Assembly: GCA_029339505.1 (NCBI GenBank)
Contig: JAQISU010000233.1
Span: forward strand, 6,852,501-6,916,500
Length of the DNA: 64,000 nt
Direction of reading: 5' to 3'
Source of the DNA: Unio delphinus
Lineage: Eukaryota > Mollusca > Bivalvia > Unionida > Unionidae
How positions within the stretch are numbered: position 1 is the stretch's first letter; the number at the start of each line of letters is the position of its first letter. The notes below the pieces were generated by a model, which saw only the letters and a program-made list of their open reading frames with translations, made no database searches and was not told the origin of the DNA. A program made the translations under genes and the position numbers. Positions 50,521-64,000 of this stretch are shown in pieces.

Positions 50521-51004
50521 TTTTCGTGTGATATATACTAGTTTACTCGTGCAAGACATTATGAGGTTGTTTGATTGATAACGATACAGCGTCGAGTGGA
50601 GCAAATGCTTCACGGCCACATATTGGTGGATAAGTTATTGTCTGTGTTGAAAATGTTATTTACCAGAATGGAGTTTGAAGTCCGCCGACTTAGTTTAAAA
50701 ATTATTTTGGTGGTGCCAGTCCATACAAATCAAATCAAACAAGTCTACGTGGATCAATCGCGTATGCAACCCAATGACAACATGAGACAGAACTTTTATT
50801 GAGATTAATGATGCCCGTTCAATATTGCTTGGTTGTTTGGGTAATTTGCTACGCATAAAACAACTCTAAAGTGTTTTATTTATAATTTTCGGTAGCATAA
50901 TTTAACTAAAATTGTATACAGAAAGTATCAACAAGTGTCCCGGGAAGTCTCAGACCTTTTCCGTACCACAAGTGGGGAATTCGTGCTAGTCTTATAACCT
51001 TTCC

Positions 51005-51215
51005 ATTTTATTTAGAAGTTTTTATTCCTTGACCTGTTGCTTTCTTCCATTACATTCCAGCAGCGGTTCCAGCAACACCAAGTGCAGCTGTTTTTCCGAC
51101 AGCTGGAACAGAAGCGGCTATTAATGTCGGTATGGATGTAAGAAATGTAAATATAAAACCTGTTTTTTGTAAATATGTAATGGAACTCGGAAAAAATGGA
51201 GCTCAACTCCTGGTT
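51005..51215 (-). pseudogene. Possible Polinton PX-like virion protein remnant
   Basis: In an ATG-less - strand frame: GFIFTFLTSIPTLIAASVPA, VGKTAALGVAGTAAG, a stop, then KKATGQGIKTS. A hydrophobic, small-residue-rich helix followed by a Gly/Lys-rich tail resembles short PX-type virion proteins in Polintons. The assignment depends on context. Confidence 0.38.
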
Positions 51216-51588
51216 TTTTTTGATAATTAAAAAATGTTTGAGTTGTGTTTTGGTTAATGATAATTTGATTAGACCACATTAAAATTGTTATCTTTCTTTA
51301 ATGTTATTTTTGTTACGAGTTTACTTGCAAGGGTTTGTTGTAATTGTTTTACCTGACCAGAACTAGAATGACATTAACGTTACTATCTGACATTATAATA
51401 TCATGAGCGATTTAATTACAATGTTTCCACTGGGGCATCAATAACTCTCATTCATCCACAGTACCTTCAAGTAACATTGATTTGTCACTGAGTATTTCAG
51501 CAATTGCACTGTAAATATGAATATCCACAATATTTTTTTCCGTGAGCTGGGAAGTGTACATCAGCGACATTCTACTAAATTTGCGGTT

Positions 51589-51860
51589 TTACGTTTTTGC
51601 TTCACCAGCCAACTCTGCTAGTTTCTGATTAACAGCTTGATTTATGATTTTTCCAACATTTGCAGGCATAACTTCAGCAATGGGTAATTTTACTGGCGGA
51701 GATTTCACTCGTATTAAACGTGCTAATATATCCTTAATTGCCGAAAACGCTTTAACAGCAATGTTACCAACAGCACCAATACCTTTTTCACAAACAACAT
51801 CAATAGTTTTCATTCCTAATTGTTTAGTAGTCGATATTGCTTTGGGGCTATCCTTCTAAA
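51589..51860 (-). pseudogene. Hypothetical Polinton-region protein
   Basis: An open frame of 74 codons from ATG at 51813, extendable upstream without ATG, ends at a stop at 51589. It contains GAVGNIAVKAFSAIKDILAR and VGKIINQAVNQKLAELAGEA and looks helical. A further block (TSQLTEKNIVDIHIYSAIAE) follows on the same strand near 51560-51490 in another frame. Family not recognised; probably a Polinton virion-module gene. Confidence 0.4.
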
Positions 51861-51896
51861 TACCCCTGATAAACATCACCGTAAACCACCAATAAA

Positions 51897-51957
51897 AAAT
51901 ACTGGCCACCATGTATAGCCTATCATGTGCTGCAAAATGGCGTTAAATCCTACAACA
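51897..51957 (+). mobile_element. SINE family A, copy A8 (3' fragment)
   Basis: Only the last 60 bp: ATACTGGCCACCATGTATAG and GCAAAATGGCGTTAAATCC with a CAACAACA tail. It lies in the decayed Polinton. Confidence 0.85.
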
Positions 51958-52063
51958 ACACTGCATACTGTTTCTTTGGTTGCTAATCGTGAATTTAATA
52001 CTTTGCCCATTGTTGGTCCATTTTGAGCATTGTGTATAATCATCTTATCTGTTATTTATTTAT

Positions 52064-52351
52064 TTTAATCACTGTGATAATCATCCACTTTTTCATCAAC
52101 AAGAAACCGATAAACATTAATATACATGATACCTCCTGTAAATAATCGTCGATCAATATCAGCTGCTTCATTAATATGTTTTGGGAATTAGTACCGGCTA
52201 ATTTTCCGCCAATCAGAATTTCTAATCTTTCAACATCAGAAATAACGTTGTTAGGGTACGAAGTAAAAAGACCACTTCCTTGAAATGTAATACCACTTCC
52301 GGTTGCTCCTTCTTCTTCCTTATTACTTGGTGAGGAACATATTTCCCACAT
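52064..52351 (-). pseudogene. Small Polinton-region ORF with one frameshift
   Basis: Starts MWEICSSPSNKEEEGATGSG, continues with VERLEILIGGKLAGTNSQN, then shifts frame near 52178 into NEAADIDRRLFTGGIMYINV and ends with a stop around 52064. The two frames together make a coherent protein of about 95 residues. Family not recognised. The gene order on the - strand (this ORF, then 51.86-51.59, 51.2-51.0 and 50.4-49.8 kb) looks like a row of late virion genes. Confidence 0.42.
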
Positions 52352-52435
52352 TTGTTAAACGTTACTAAATTTCGGGTATTTTTCATTTTCTCTTTCTCGT
52401 TCAGCTTCTTCATCACTTATTGTTTGAGATGTTGC

Positions 52436-52540
52436 TGTTGTAGAGTTTAACGCCATTTTTCAGCACACGGTAGGCTATACATGGCGGTCAGTATTAATGG
52501 TGGAGGACGAACCCGGGAAGACACCTGGAAAAAAACACCG
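52436..52540 (-). mobile_element. SINE family A, copy A9 (5'-truncated)
   Basis: Reverse fragment of about 105 bp: TAGAGTTTAACGCCATTTTT, ATACATGGCGGTCAGTATTA and GGACGAACCCGGGAAG. It lacks the tRNA-like head. Confidence 0.87.
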
Positions 52541-52550
52541 ATATACGAGA

Positions 52551-52693
52551 TGATTGCTCTTCTAATGTTAATAGTTGTTGTAATTCTAGTGGCTGTATTT
52601 TTTTTAATATATTCATTTACTTTATACATAAAATTATCAAATCTTACGTATTATTTTCTATCAATCCTATCAATCCAATCGCCTACTTTATAA
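52551..52693 (+). other. Short hydrophobic ORF, doubtful
   Basis: From an ATG at 52551 a 47-codon frame encodes one strongly hydrophobic helix (MIALLMLIVVVILVAVFFLI). It could be a small membrane protein of the Polinton, or chance in AT-rich DNA. The 52481 ATG of the longer frame lies in a SINE and is not a real start. Confidence 0.2.
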
Positions 52694-52886
52694 ATTCAAT
52701 GGTAGCAGGTTTCATTTTTTATATATTTATTAAAGTACGCCAGTTTCAAAAAATTTTTTTTTTTCATTATTATAAGTATCTACGGCAAAAATGGGTCATT
52801 TTACCTCCAATGTATTTTTTTGGGGAGAATATAAGTAGATGAATAATTATATTTAGGTAAAAAGTACAATTATTCCTGTTTCTAAC

Positions 52887-52917
52887 CCTTACCCCCACCC
52901 CCACCCCCCACCCCCAG
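52887..52917 (-). other. G-quadruplex-prone tract
   Basis: Five C-runs of three to six separated by one or two bases on the + strand, so the - strand has matching G-runs that could fold as a quadruplex. Confidence 0.55.
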
Positions 52918-54026
<1,109 letters not shown>

Positions 54027-54474
54027 AACCGAACAGGGAACAAAATGTAGTGTCCATTTTGAACGCGTCAAGAACAGGGCTTTAAACCTTTCCTTTCTTA
54101 GGTTTCCCTTCATTGAAAATACAAAATGTCCCTGAAGAGTGACAATCGACATGCCATCAAAAGATATCAGTTAACTCTACAACCAAATAATATACATTCC
54201 ATCTCAGCTGATAAATACGAAAATATATCCAACTTGTTTTTGCTGTGCAATACATATGTTTAGATCAGTGGGGAAGTCTCCCGTCTGACATACTGTTGAT
54301 CCATATAAATATACCACGAATCTACAAACAGTAGAATGGATGAACTCCTACGTGAAGTGCACTTAACAACCAAAACACTTTGTAGATAAAAATGAAAGTG
54401 AATTTGTTCTGTTTAGTTTTCGTGTCTCATAGGGACTGACGACTGTAATCATCCTGGTCGAGTTTGGTTATATC

Positions 54475-54907
54475 CAGTGCTGTTAAAACTTTGAATCAAT
54501 GTTTACTGAATTTGATAATCATGCAGTTAATAAAGTGCAGTGCTGTTGAATATTCGAATCAATGTTTACTGAATTTAATAATCATGCAGTTAATGAAGTG
54601 CAGTGCTGTTAAAAATTCAAATCAATGTTTATTGAATTTGATAGTCGTGCAGTTAATGAACTGCAGTGCTGTTAAAACTTCAAAGCAATGTTTATTGAAT
54701 TTGATAGTCGTGCAGTTAATGAACTGCAGTGCTGTTAAAACTTCAAATCAATGTTTACTGAATTTGATAGTCATTCAGTTAATGAAGTGCAGTGCTGTTA
54801 AAAATTCAAATCAATGTTTACTGAATTTGATAGTCATTCAGTTAATGAAGTGCAGTGCTGTTAAAACTTCAAATCAATGTTTATTGAATTTTATAGTATT
54901 GCAGTTC
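54475..54907. repeat. 63-bp tandem array, 7 copies, open reading frame throughout
   Basis: Units start CAGTGCTGTT at 54475, 54538, 54601, 54664, 54727, 54790 and 54853. Because 63 is a multiple of three, one + strand frame stays open from 54464 to 54961 (165 codons of a 21-residue repeat, CSAVKTSNQCLLNLIVIQLM). No other evidence for a gene. Confidence 0.95.
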
Positions 54908-55372
54908 ATATGTCTGTCCACCAATACGTCTATCTCACCAATCAATAATCACTATCTCTAGATATCGGTACATTGAGTGCGTTTTCACATGACACTAAAT
55001 CCCGAATCACACTTATAACACGGCGAGAATTTAAACTCAGATAGTAGTGCATCAGACGCGTAATCCAAGAATGTACTTAGATTCCAGTTCTTCAGCATAG
55101 TATAGCCAGATAACGTGGTGAAAAGTGACGTTTAAAAACAAGCAAGCAAGCAAGCAACCAACATGTTCTAGAACTCTGTCTGCCATATAAACGTATGAAT
55201 TATGTATAACTATTTTGTTTAGTGATATGAGCTTAGCAAGTTTTAATAACCATCCGCATTGTGAATGAGTATAATGTTTATGCATATATTTATATATGCA
55301 TATTTAGAGCGGAAATACACAAAGATATATACTAAAAACTTCAAATTTGTTCTCTGTTACTACTTAAGAAAC

Positions 55373-55455
55373 ACATACATACATACATACATACATACAT
55401 ACATACATACATACATACATACATACATACATACATACATACATACATACATACA

Positions 55456-55486
<31 letters not shown>
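55373..55486. repeat. CATA tetranucleotide microsatellite
   Basis: About 28 units, giving the artefactual Tyr-Ile-His-Thr ORF. Confidence 0.98.
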
Positions 55487-57646
55487 GGTGTTATTGCCTC
55501 TTTAAAACTCACGTTCAATGTTTGCTAACTCATTTATATATATACATAAGAATATATCAAACCTACATCTATGTATATTAATTAATTTGCGTTGATACGC
55601 CGTGGAGATAAAACAATATAATATTTTCGATATAGCTGTATTTTTGTAACAACATATAGAGCAGTCATAATAAAACCGTATGTAATGCGCAAAATCTCAC
55701 ACTGGGGATCGCATGAACGACGATTAATATCGGAGGTGAGTATTTACAGGTATTTCCCACCCCCGTTATCTGCAGATTCAACGGAAGAAAAATGGTGATT
55801 AAAAGTTATTATACGTCCATTACCATTACTACTACTTGTACCACTGCTGCTAATATTCCACCATGGATGCCGTAAGACGGTTCGAGTGCAGTGATAAGTG
55901 ACAGTGACTTACTCTTTTAAACATCACTGATAATACATAAGAAATCGGTGACTAGAATTAAATCATTTAATTAAGGTGAGGAAAACAAAGAGAAAGCTTA
56001 CCCTTGCTTCATTTAAAGATTTTGCTTAAAATTGTTCTGTCTGCATGAAAATAAATTGGTAGTGACAGAATTAGAAGGGCTCAGATGGTTCAGTGTTCCC
56101 ATCCATTGTCTACTATTAATATCAAATTACACATTAATTACACAACCCACACACCCCATTTTGAAATCTAACTTCAGTAACGAAATTCCAGAATCCGCCC
56201 CTGAATTTTAATCTATCAGAGTGGATACTTAGGACAATGTTTTAACTTATTTTTAAAAAGATCAGATTCGTAAGAAATTTGTTTCTTGCAGCATTTATTA
56301 TAAAACAACTTAAAATTAAATATGTCTTGTGTGAAAAATAATTAGTTGACCGATGAGGTCATCACTGGTGGCTTCGCTAAACGTTTGAAATACTAAATCA
56401 TCATTATCAGTCTCTTGACCTTGTGTGGTCGTTGAGGCACTTTGCTGCTGAACATCTGACCAGTTTCCTCCACTTGTCTCGATTATGTGCCAATGCCTGT
56501 CTCCGCAAAACGTTTTCTGGTCCATTCTGTGATGTTGTCAGTCCACTTTTGTCTATGTCTACCTCTCCTTCTGCCACCCTGGACACTGCCCTGCAGTACC
56601 GTTGTGGATAGACTGTTGGCTCTAGCGACATGGCAATACCATTTCAGCTTTCTCTTTTTGACAGCGGTGAGGAGGTCGTTTTTCCTGAATATGCATCGAT
56701 AAAAACTACGACATCAAGAACACATGAATGAAAGTGCCCTTTTTATCGATCAATGAGACTGCTTGGAATACAATCTTAGATTGGCTTATTTAAACCCCAC
56801 GACAGGTTACGCTGGTTTAACTTGTACGATTAACTTCAATCAGGCTCGCAATGATTGATTAAGTAGGTTGATGTATATTCATGTGAAACGATGCAATATT
56901 ATTGCTGGTAGCTATGGGTAACAATGAAGAAACGTGGAATTATTTACAGTGGTTTTGGACGATTTTTTTTTAAACGTCAGTAAGTACTCAAAGCGGAATA
57001 TTTTAGGAAAGACTGACCATGTTAGCGGTAAGGACAGATTCAGCACAGGTACACCTAAAATTCCGTCAGCCCCCCCACCCGGAACATTTTATTTTTTTAA
57101 AATTTTTTTCACGAGCGTGTGACAGCCCGGGTGGTGTTATAATATACCAACTCCAAGTGTCTCCAAAGGCAATATCTTTTCATCTTGTAATCATGATCGT
57201 GGCTCCACGCTTGTTTCACCTTAATATCTTTTCATATATTCTGTTTTGTCTATAATTCATCTGATAGCACTGCTTGTACCGGATGAGTGGACAGCAGGAT
57301 TAGTAATAACGGTCTAGGCAACACATTTGTTTCAAATTAATACCGTCTCGTAGATACTATTTATTAGATGATTCGTCTGATAACACGGTTGAACGGGATG
57401 AGAGGACTGCAAGATTTATAATCACAGTCGGGGGCCTTCTCAGATCAACCCTTTTGTATATGATTTAGATCACGGTTGTATCGGATTGAGGACTGCGTGG
57501 CTTGTATATGGCATGTATGAAGAAAACACATTTACGACTTGTCTAATCTTGTCTAAGTCAATGGCCTTATGGATAACGTAACAGTCACCTGACGCGACAC
57601 GGTTTTATCTTTCTGCAGCTGTATCTGTCTTCTTTCAAACATTGCA
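55487..57646. other. Mostly non-coding stretch with an RTE 3' end
   Basis: Besides the RTE fragment at 56395-56680 nothing is recognised. Confidence 0.55.
56395..56680 (-). pseudogene. RTE-like LINE 3'-end fragment
   Basis: A 5'-truncated 3' end: a KWYCHVARANSLST-like start near 56660, GGRRRGRHRQKWTDNI-type wording near 56570, HNRDKWRKLVRCSAAKCLND, then a GATAATGATGATT tail at about 56395. It shares its 3' end with the RTE copies at 35.3 kb and 49.5 kb. Confidence 0.85.
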
Positions 57647-57985
57647 CCGCTCCGGTGGCTTAGTGGTTGGAGCGTCCTCTTCTGATGTGTGAATTCGTGG
57701 GTTCGATCCCAGGCCGAATCATACCAAAGACTTATAAAACTGGTACAAACAGCTGCCTCGCTTGGCGTTCTGCATTAAGAGGTTAGTGTTAGGAATGGTC
57801 GGCCTGGTGTCAAGATAATGTGACTGGTTGGGACATCACATGTTACATGTCTGCCGCATGATGCCCCAGTTCTAGACATCACTATAAACCGCCTCACTGC
57901 AGACATCACTATAAACTGCCTCACTGCAGACATAGTAGCCATATGACTGAAATATTATTAAAGCTACGTTAAAAATCCTGATCAC
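57647..57985 (+). mobile_element. SINE family B, copy B7 (with internal 27-bp duplication)
   Basis: Forward copy: GCTCCGGTGGCTTAGTGGTT head, B box GGGTTCGATCCC, ATCATACCAAAGACTTA, decayed hairpin, GTTAAAAATCCTGATC end. The segment ACATCACTATAAACYGCCTC plus CACTGCAG is present twice in tandem near 57879-57933, unlike in all other copies here. Confidence 0.92.
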
Positions 57986-59192
57986 ACACACGCAGACACA
58001 AACATTTCATTTGAGATTCCGTCATGCTTTTTTTTTTTTTCTTTTTTTTTTCTTTCTTGTGGGCAAACTAGTCAAAAATGTGGTCCCAAAATGAAGTAAA
58101 CACAAACAACTAAGCATCAATTCCATTTTTGTATTTTTAAAAAAAAAGAAAGTAAGCAATAAGCAACATTTAAAACAGAGACAGACATCGGCAAATGTTA
58201 TTTACATCTGGGGTTGCATTACATATTTTACCATCATACATTTTTCTTATGCAAGATATAAAATTTTATGTATGTGCCAAACTGCATACAAACACCGCCC
58301 CCCACCGCCCCCGCCCCCGGTATAATTAATATTGTACTACTGAGTCCAAGAAGGAAATCGTTTTACATGAATAGATTTCAATCACTAGTCTGGTGTTAAA
58401 TACATATGAATGCCTGTACATACTTTAAGCTAGTCCATCATCCATCAACTCGCCACCAATAATAATTTCTTTTTTAACTGTCAAATGCAGAAAAGTCAGT
58501 CTGCATGAATAGAATACACTCTGCACTTAACAAAATATATTGGTTACAATAATGGCTGGCGGGCACATTACTAACATACCGATTTTAGATATACAAGACT
58601 ATAAGAAAACACAAAAAAGCACATGTCTATGATAAGTGTTTAATGCATAGAGAGTCTATAATTAAGTATGGCAGAGAAATTCATACTGATTCTCTTCAGA
58701 TGTATGCAATACGTGACTGGAATTTACAATCAGATACATGACTGGTTTCGAGCACATTACTCGAAGGAGACTATAGGCGAAGACAAAGTTACAAGACCTG
58801 ACTTTTCGTAATCTATTTCCGGACCAATGTCTCCTGAATGCCAAATCTAGAATTTGTTTTTCAATTTCTTACAATTTCGGTCTCAGACTTAGTATGAAGT
58901 TGACGGAGGTGCTTTAAGTAGAGTCTACCGTCACAATAAATGGCCATACCCTCGTGGCAGCACACTTTCATGTGCAGACTACATCAATGATGAAAGCAAT
59001 GCCAGAATTGCTAAAACATGTTAATTTTGCGCAATTGTGTGGGCCTGCAGATGTATCACTTTGTATAAAAAAAAATAATGTCTGCAACCCCATTGTTGTG
59101 CCGACCCTGCTGTACCCATGCCAAACAGTATACAGACCGTATGCCAAAAAGCTGAATCATTTTCATGGGCTATCTGTTGAGACTCATGGGAA
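57986..59192. other. Non-coding stretch
   Basis: A long T-rich run at 58028-58058 and a C-rich patch at 58293-58318; no gene seen. Confidence 0.55.
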
Positions 59193-59690
59193 ATAAAATG
59201 GTAGAGCAATGTCCTGTAAATTGAGGAGACTGATGAGAAATAAAATGGTAGATCAGGGTCCCGTACACTGAGGAGACTGATGCGAATAAAATGGCAGGGC
59301 AGGGTCCCGTACACTGCGGAGAGTGACGCGAAATAAAATGGCAGTGCAGAGTCTCGTACACTGAGGGAAACTTATGGGAAATAATATGGCATAGCAGGGT
59401 CCCGTACACTGAGGAGACTGATGCGAATAAAATGGCACGTCAGGGTCCCGTACACTGACGGGAAATAAAATGGCAGTGCAGAGTCTCGTACACTGAGGGA
59501 GACTTATGGGAAATAAAATGGCATGGCAGGGTCCCGTACACAGAGGATACTGATGCGAATACAATAGCAGGGAAAAGACACTTACACTGAGCAGATTGAT
59601 GGGAATAAAATGGCATGGCAGAGTCCCGTACACTGAGGAGACTGATGCGAATGAAATGGCAGGGCAGGGTCACGTACACTGAGATTCTCA
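59193..59690. repeat. 46-48 bp tandem array, 11 copies
   Basis: Units start AATAAAATGG at 59193, 59239, 59286, 59333, 59381, 59428, 59465, 59512, 59558, 59604 and 59650, continuing CAGGGCAGGGTCCCGTACAC and TGAGGAGACTGATGCG. One unit (59428) is about 10 bp shorter. The overlapping - strand ORFs are artefacts of the repeat. Confidence 0.95.
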
Positions 59691-59745
59691 CACGGGTAGT
59701 TAATCCAAATCTTTCAAAGTCTGGCAGTATCAAATATGAAACGCA

Positions 59746-59747
<2 letters not shown>

Positions 59748-59781
<34 letters not shown>

Positions 59782-59810
59782 GTAGTAGTAGTAGTAGTAG
59801 TAGTAGTAGC
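59748..59810. repeat. (ATT)n(AGT)n microsatellite
   Basis: About 11 ATT units then about 10 AGT units. Confidence 0.96.
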
Positions 59811-59899
59811 TTGTATGTTACATGTATATAGTAGACGGCCTCAATGTAGATTATATTCTTATATATAATAAACTGAGTCACCCTCTGAAAACAAAGTCT

Positions 59900-59900
59900 T

Positions 59901-59943
<43 letters not shown>

Positions 59944-59967
59944 TGTTGTTGTTGTTGTTGTAGTAGT
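59900..59967. repeat. (TAG)n(TTG)n microsatellite
   Basis: About 14 TAG units then 6 TTG units, adjoining SINE B8. A shorter TAG run follows the SINE at 60248-60272. Confidence 0.96.
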
Positions 59968-59968
59968 G

Positions 59969-60247
59969 TATGTGATTTAGATTTTTGATGTAGCCAATTT
60001 TTCAGTCATATCGCTACGATGTCTGCAGTGTGACAGTTAATAGTGATGTCTAGCACTGGGGCATCACGCTGCAGACATGTAGCATGATGTCCCACTGTCA
60101 CATTGTCCGGACACCAGACCAACCAGTCCTAACACTAACCTCTTAATGCTGAGTGCCAAACAAGGAAGCTGTTAGTACCATTTTTGTAAGTCTTTGATAT
60201 GGCGCGTCCGAGGATCGAACCCATGAACCACTAGGCCACCGGAGCGG
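59969..60247 (-). mobile_element. SINE family B, copy B8
   Basis: Reverse copy between TAG/TTG microsatellites: GTGATTTAGATTTTTGATG, hairpin with one changed arm, TAAGTCTTTGATATGG, GGATCGAACCCATG, then a short deletion and CACTAGGCCACCGGAGCG. Confidence 0.9.
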
Positions 60248-61010
60248 TAAGTAGTAGTAGTATTAGTAGTAATCACGGTTACATTAATTTAGACTCATCC
60301 ATATACGAGAGCAACAGAGCTGTAAAAAAAAAAACTCATTTAAAGATCTTAATTGTATTTCATTAACACCTCTGATTCATGAGAGGTATATTACGTTGCG
60401 TCTATCATTTTAATAAACCCCATCTGATTTATACGAGGTATATTTTGTTGTGTATCAATCATTCGACTGACACGTATATGATAGCGCGAGATTACTTAGC
60501 TGAGCAAGGGGTTTAAAAAGGGTCCAGTTTGTCGAATTTGTTTGTTGGTTTGTTGTTGTTTGTTGGGGGGGGGAGGGGTCGAATGACTGTAACCATCCTC
60601 AGAACAAGTGGTATGCATGCTCACCCACCCCCGCTGCTTAAAAAGAGCCGTCAATGGGTAAGCCAATGGACTCGTAATGGCAAGGGTTTGGGTGTTATTC
60701 CCATCATTAGTCGCATCCTTGGGCACGACACTTGTACCTGTCGCAGTATAAAATAACATTCAAAGTGTTGATGTGCCGTAGAAAACCCAAATGCACAACA
60801 ACCGCACCTGAGTATGCAAAGTGTATTAAAACTCATTAACAGACTTCTTAAAACAGATGGAAAGTCACTCGCTTTCTGAAGAACGTCATAGCCGCCGGGT
60901 GAAATGCCTTTTTCGAAGGCTTGCTCCAACAATTTTATAAGCGTGAGTGCGACAAGATGTCAGTTAAAAATTACATCCGTTTAAGTGCATGCGCTGCTTT
61001 TTTTTAACAA

Positions 61011-61321
61011 TGTGTATTTTGGGATAGTTAACGTAGCTTTAAAACATTTCAGTTATTTTGCTACAATGTCTACAGTGTTGCAGTTTATAGTGATGTCTAG
61101 CACTAGGTCATCATGCTGCAGACATGTATCATGATGTCCCACACAGTCACGTTATCCTGAGTCCAGGCCGACCAGTCTTAACATTAACTTTTTGATGCTG
61201 AGCGTCGATAGAGGCAGCTGTTAGTACCTCTTTATATGTCTTTGGAATGACTCAGATGGGGATCGAACCCGCGAGCTCCCGCATCCGAGGAGGACACTCT
61301 AACCACTAGGCCATCGGAGTG
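61011..61321 (-). mobile_element. SINE family B, copy B9
   Basis: Full-length reverse copy: GGGATAGTTAACGTAGC, hairpin arms near 61104-61141, GTCTTTGGAATGACTCAG, GGGGATCGAACCCGCG, and AACCACTAGGCCATCGGAG. Confidence 0.92.
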
Positions 61322-63084
<1,763 letters not shown>

Positions 63085-63233
63085 AATAAAGGTGTCAATT
63101 ACACTCGCAGGAAAACTGGGGGAACTGATGTAATTAAATTTGTTTATCAAGCATGATGGTGATAACTGGTCAAAATGAGGAGGTTCGTGAAATAATGTCG
63201 TTTTTCTGAAAGATCTAATTTATTTCGCGTTTT

Positions 63234-63235
<2 letters not shown>

Positions 63236-63316
<81 letters not shown>
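63236..63316. repeat. TA microsatellite
   Basis: About 40 TA units, 154 bp from the previous TA tract. Confidence 0.98.
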
Positions 63317-63318
<2 letters not shown>

Positions 63319-64000
63319 CCTGTGCCATCCTGGCCCTAACTGGACCTAGCTTTACGAATTAAAAGCGTGATTGGGAATTGCACTGAAGGTAATGAGTACA
63401 AATTTCAAATTTAAAACTTATCTTTATAACATTTTTTTGTATTGCATTCTGCTTGTTTATTAGAGACACATTTATAAAGGTTGGAGCCTATCTGGATGCA
63501 CAATGAAAGTCATCATCTGTATACATCAATCAAAATGGATACACAAACGTGCAAAACAATACGGTCTCCAACTTTGTTGATAATGATCGTTTTTTTTTAA
63601 AGCCATGTTACAGTTTCAAGCGAAGATTTGATGGATGTGCTTATCTTATGTAATACTAGAAAATCGTTAGACCTTGCAATAAAAGTAATGAACGTGGAAG
63701 TTTACATTCATTGTCATGGCAGTCCCATAGTATCATACACGATGACTTGCAACTGCTTACGAAATTATTGACAAGAAAACAAACACATCATGCATTTCAA
63801 CGCTAAAAGAGGCAGCATTTTATATGTTGTATTTCACAATTGTCTCGAACACCACTACCAGGATGGGGTAACGCCCTAGCAACCACCCCCCTCTCGTCCC
63901 TACGCGATGAAGGGAATGCATTCGTCGTGTTATGCTTCAGTGTGAGGAAAAATAGTGTAGCTTCGAGCTGAATGTATACTATTTATGACAGTTGGAAAAT
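63317..64000. other. Non-coding stretch at right end of window
   Basis: No gene or repeat recognised. Confidence 0.55.

Noticed and set aside
52481..52693. 70-codon + strand ORF as one protein
   Set aside because: Its first third is SINE-A sequence; only the hydrophobic second part could be anything, and that is doubtful.
54464..54961. 165-codon ORF as a protein-coding gene
   Set aside because: Fully explained by a 63-bp tandem repeat; no independent coding evidence.
55265..55528. ORF with YIHT repeats
   Set aside because: Translation of the CATA microsatellite.
59253..59733. Overlapping long - strand ORFs
   Set aside because: Artefacts of a 46-48 bp tandem array open in several frames.

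Overview
The window is AT-rich, repeat-laden animal nuclear DNA. It has spliced GT-AG genes, a typical metazoan alpha-tubulin gene, tRNA-derived SINEs, CR1-like and RTE-like LINEs, a Ty3/gypsy-class pol remnant, a decayed Polinton/Maverick, and many microsatellites and minisatellites. The mix resembles an invertebrate, most likely lophotrochozoan and probably a mollusc. That placement is an inference from repeat style, not a proven identification.

The only intact gene I can support is alpha-tubulin on the + strand. It has three coding exons (19006-19008, 19947-20169, 22075-23207), 452 residues, a C-terminal EEY, a TATA-like box and RFX X-box-like motif upstream, and an AATAAA at 23299. Its second intron has collected two TA microsatellites and two SINEs, one of which carries a 360-bp transposon with a 5-bp target duplication. 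A second, uncertain gene lies on the - strand at 16.1-17.05 kb: well-formed splice sites and a SAP-like motif, but an unclear reading frame. A broken THAP-type zinc-finger start faces it at 15.47 kb.

Layout: 0-2.6 kb is a decayed CR1-like LINE (- strand) split by one SINE of each family. 2.6-15 kb is gene-poor, with dispersed repeats and a 35-bp tandem array. 15-18 kb holds the THAP/SAP remnants and a diverged array. 18.8-23.3 kb is alpha-tubulin. 26.4-28.7 kb is a gypsy-class pol remnant in which integrase precedes reverse transcriptase (Gmr1-like order). 30.4-34.0 kb is a 3.6-kb minisatellite with a 1.41-kb higher-order repeat. 34.5-39.0 kb is a transposon graveyard (RTE deletion derivative, second Gmr1-like fragment, SINEs) between two inverted repeat copies. 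39.5-45.2 kb holds short tandem arrays, small foldback elements and SINE-A copies. 45.8-52.4 kb is a decayed Polinton (packaging ATPase, integrase, virion-type fragments) split by an RTE insertion. 52.4-64 kb is mostly non-coding, with 63-bp and 46-bp tandem arrays, three SINE-B copies, an RTE 3' end and long TA tracts.

Two SINE families dominate. Family A (about 250 bp, ten copies) has a Leu/Ser-tRNA-like head. Family B (about 310 bp, nine copies) has a different tRNA-like head and a conserved hairpin in its body. Nested insertions give a relative order: LINE, Polinton and gypsy bodies first, SINEs into them, and the small TIR element into a SINE. I see no functional multi-gene system; every mobile-element ORF shown is broken.
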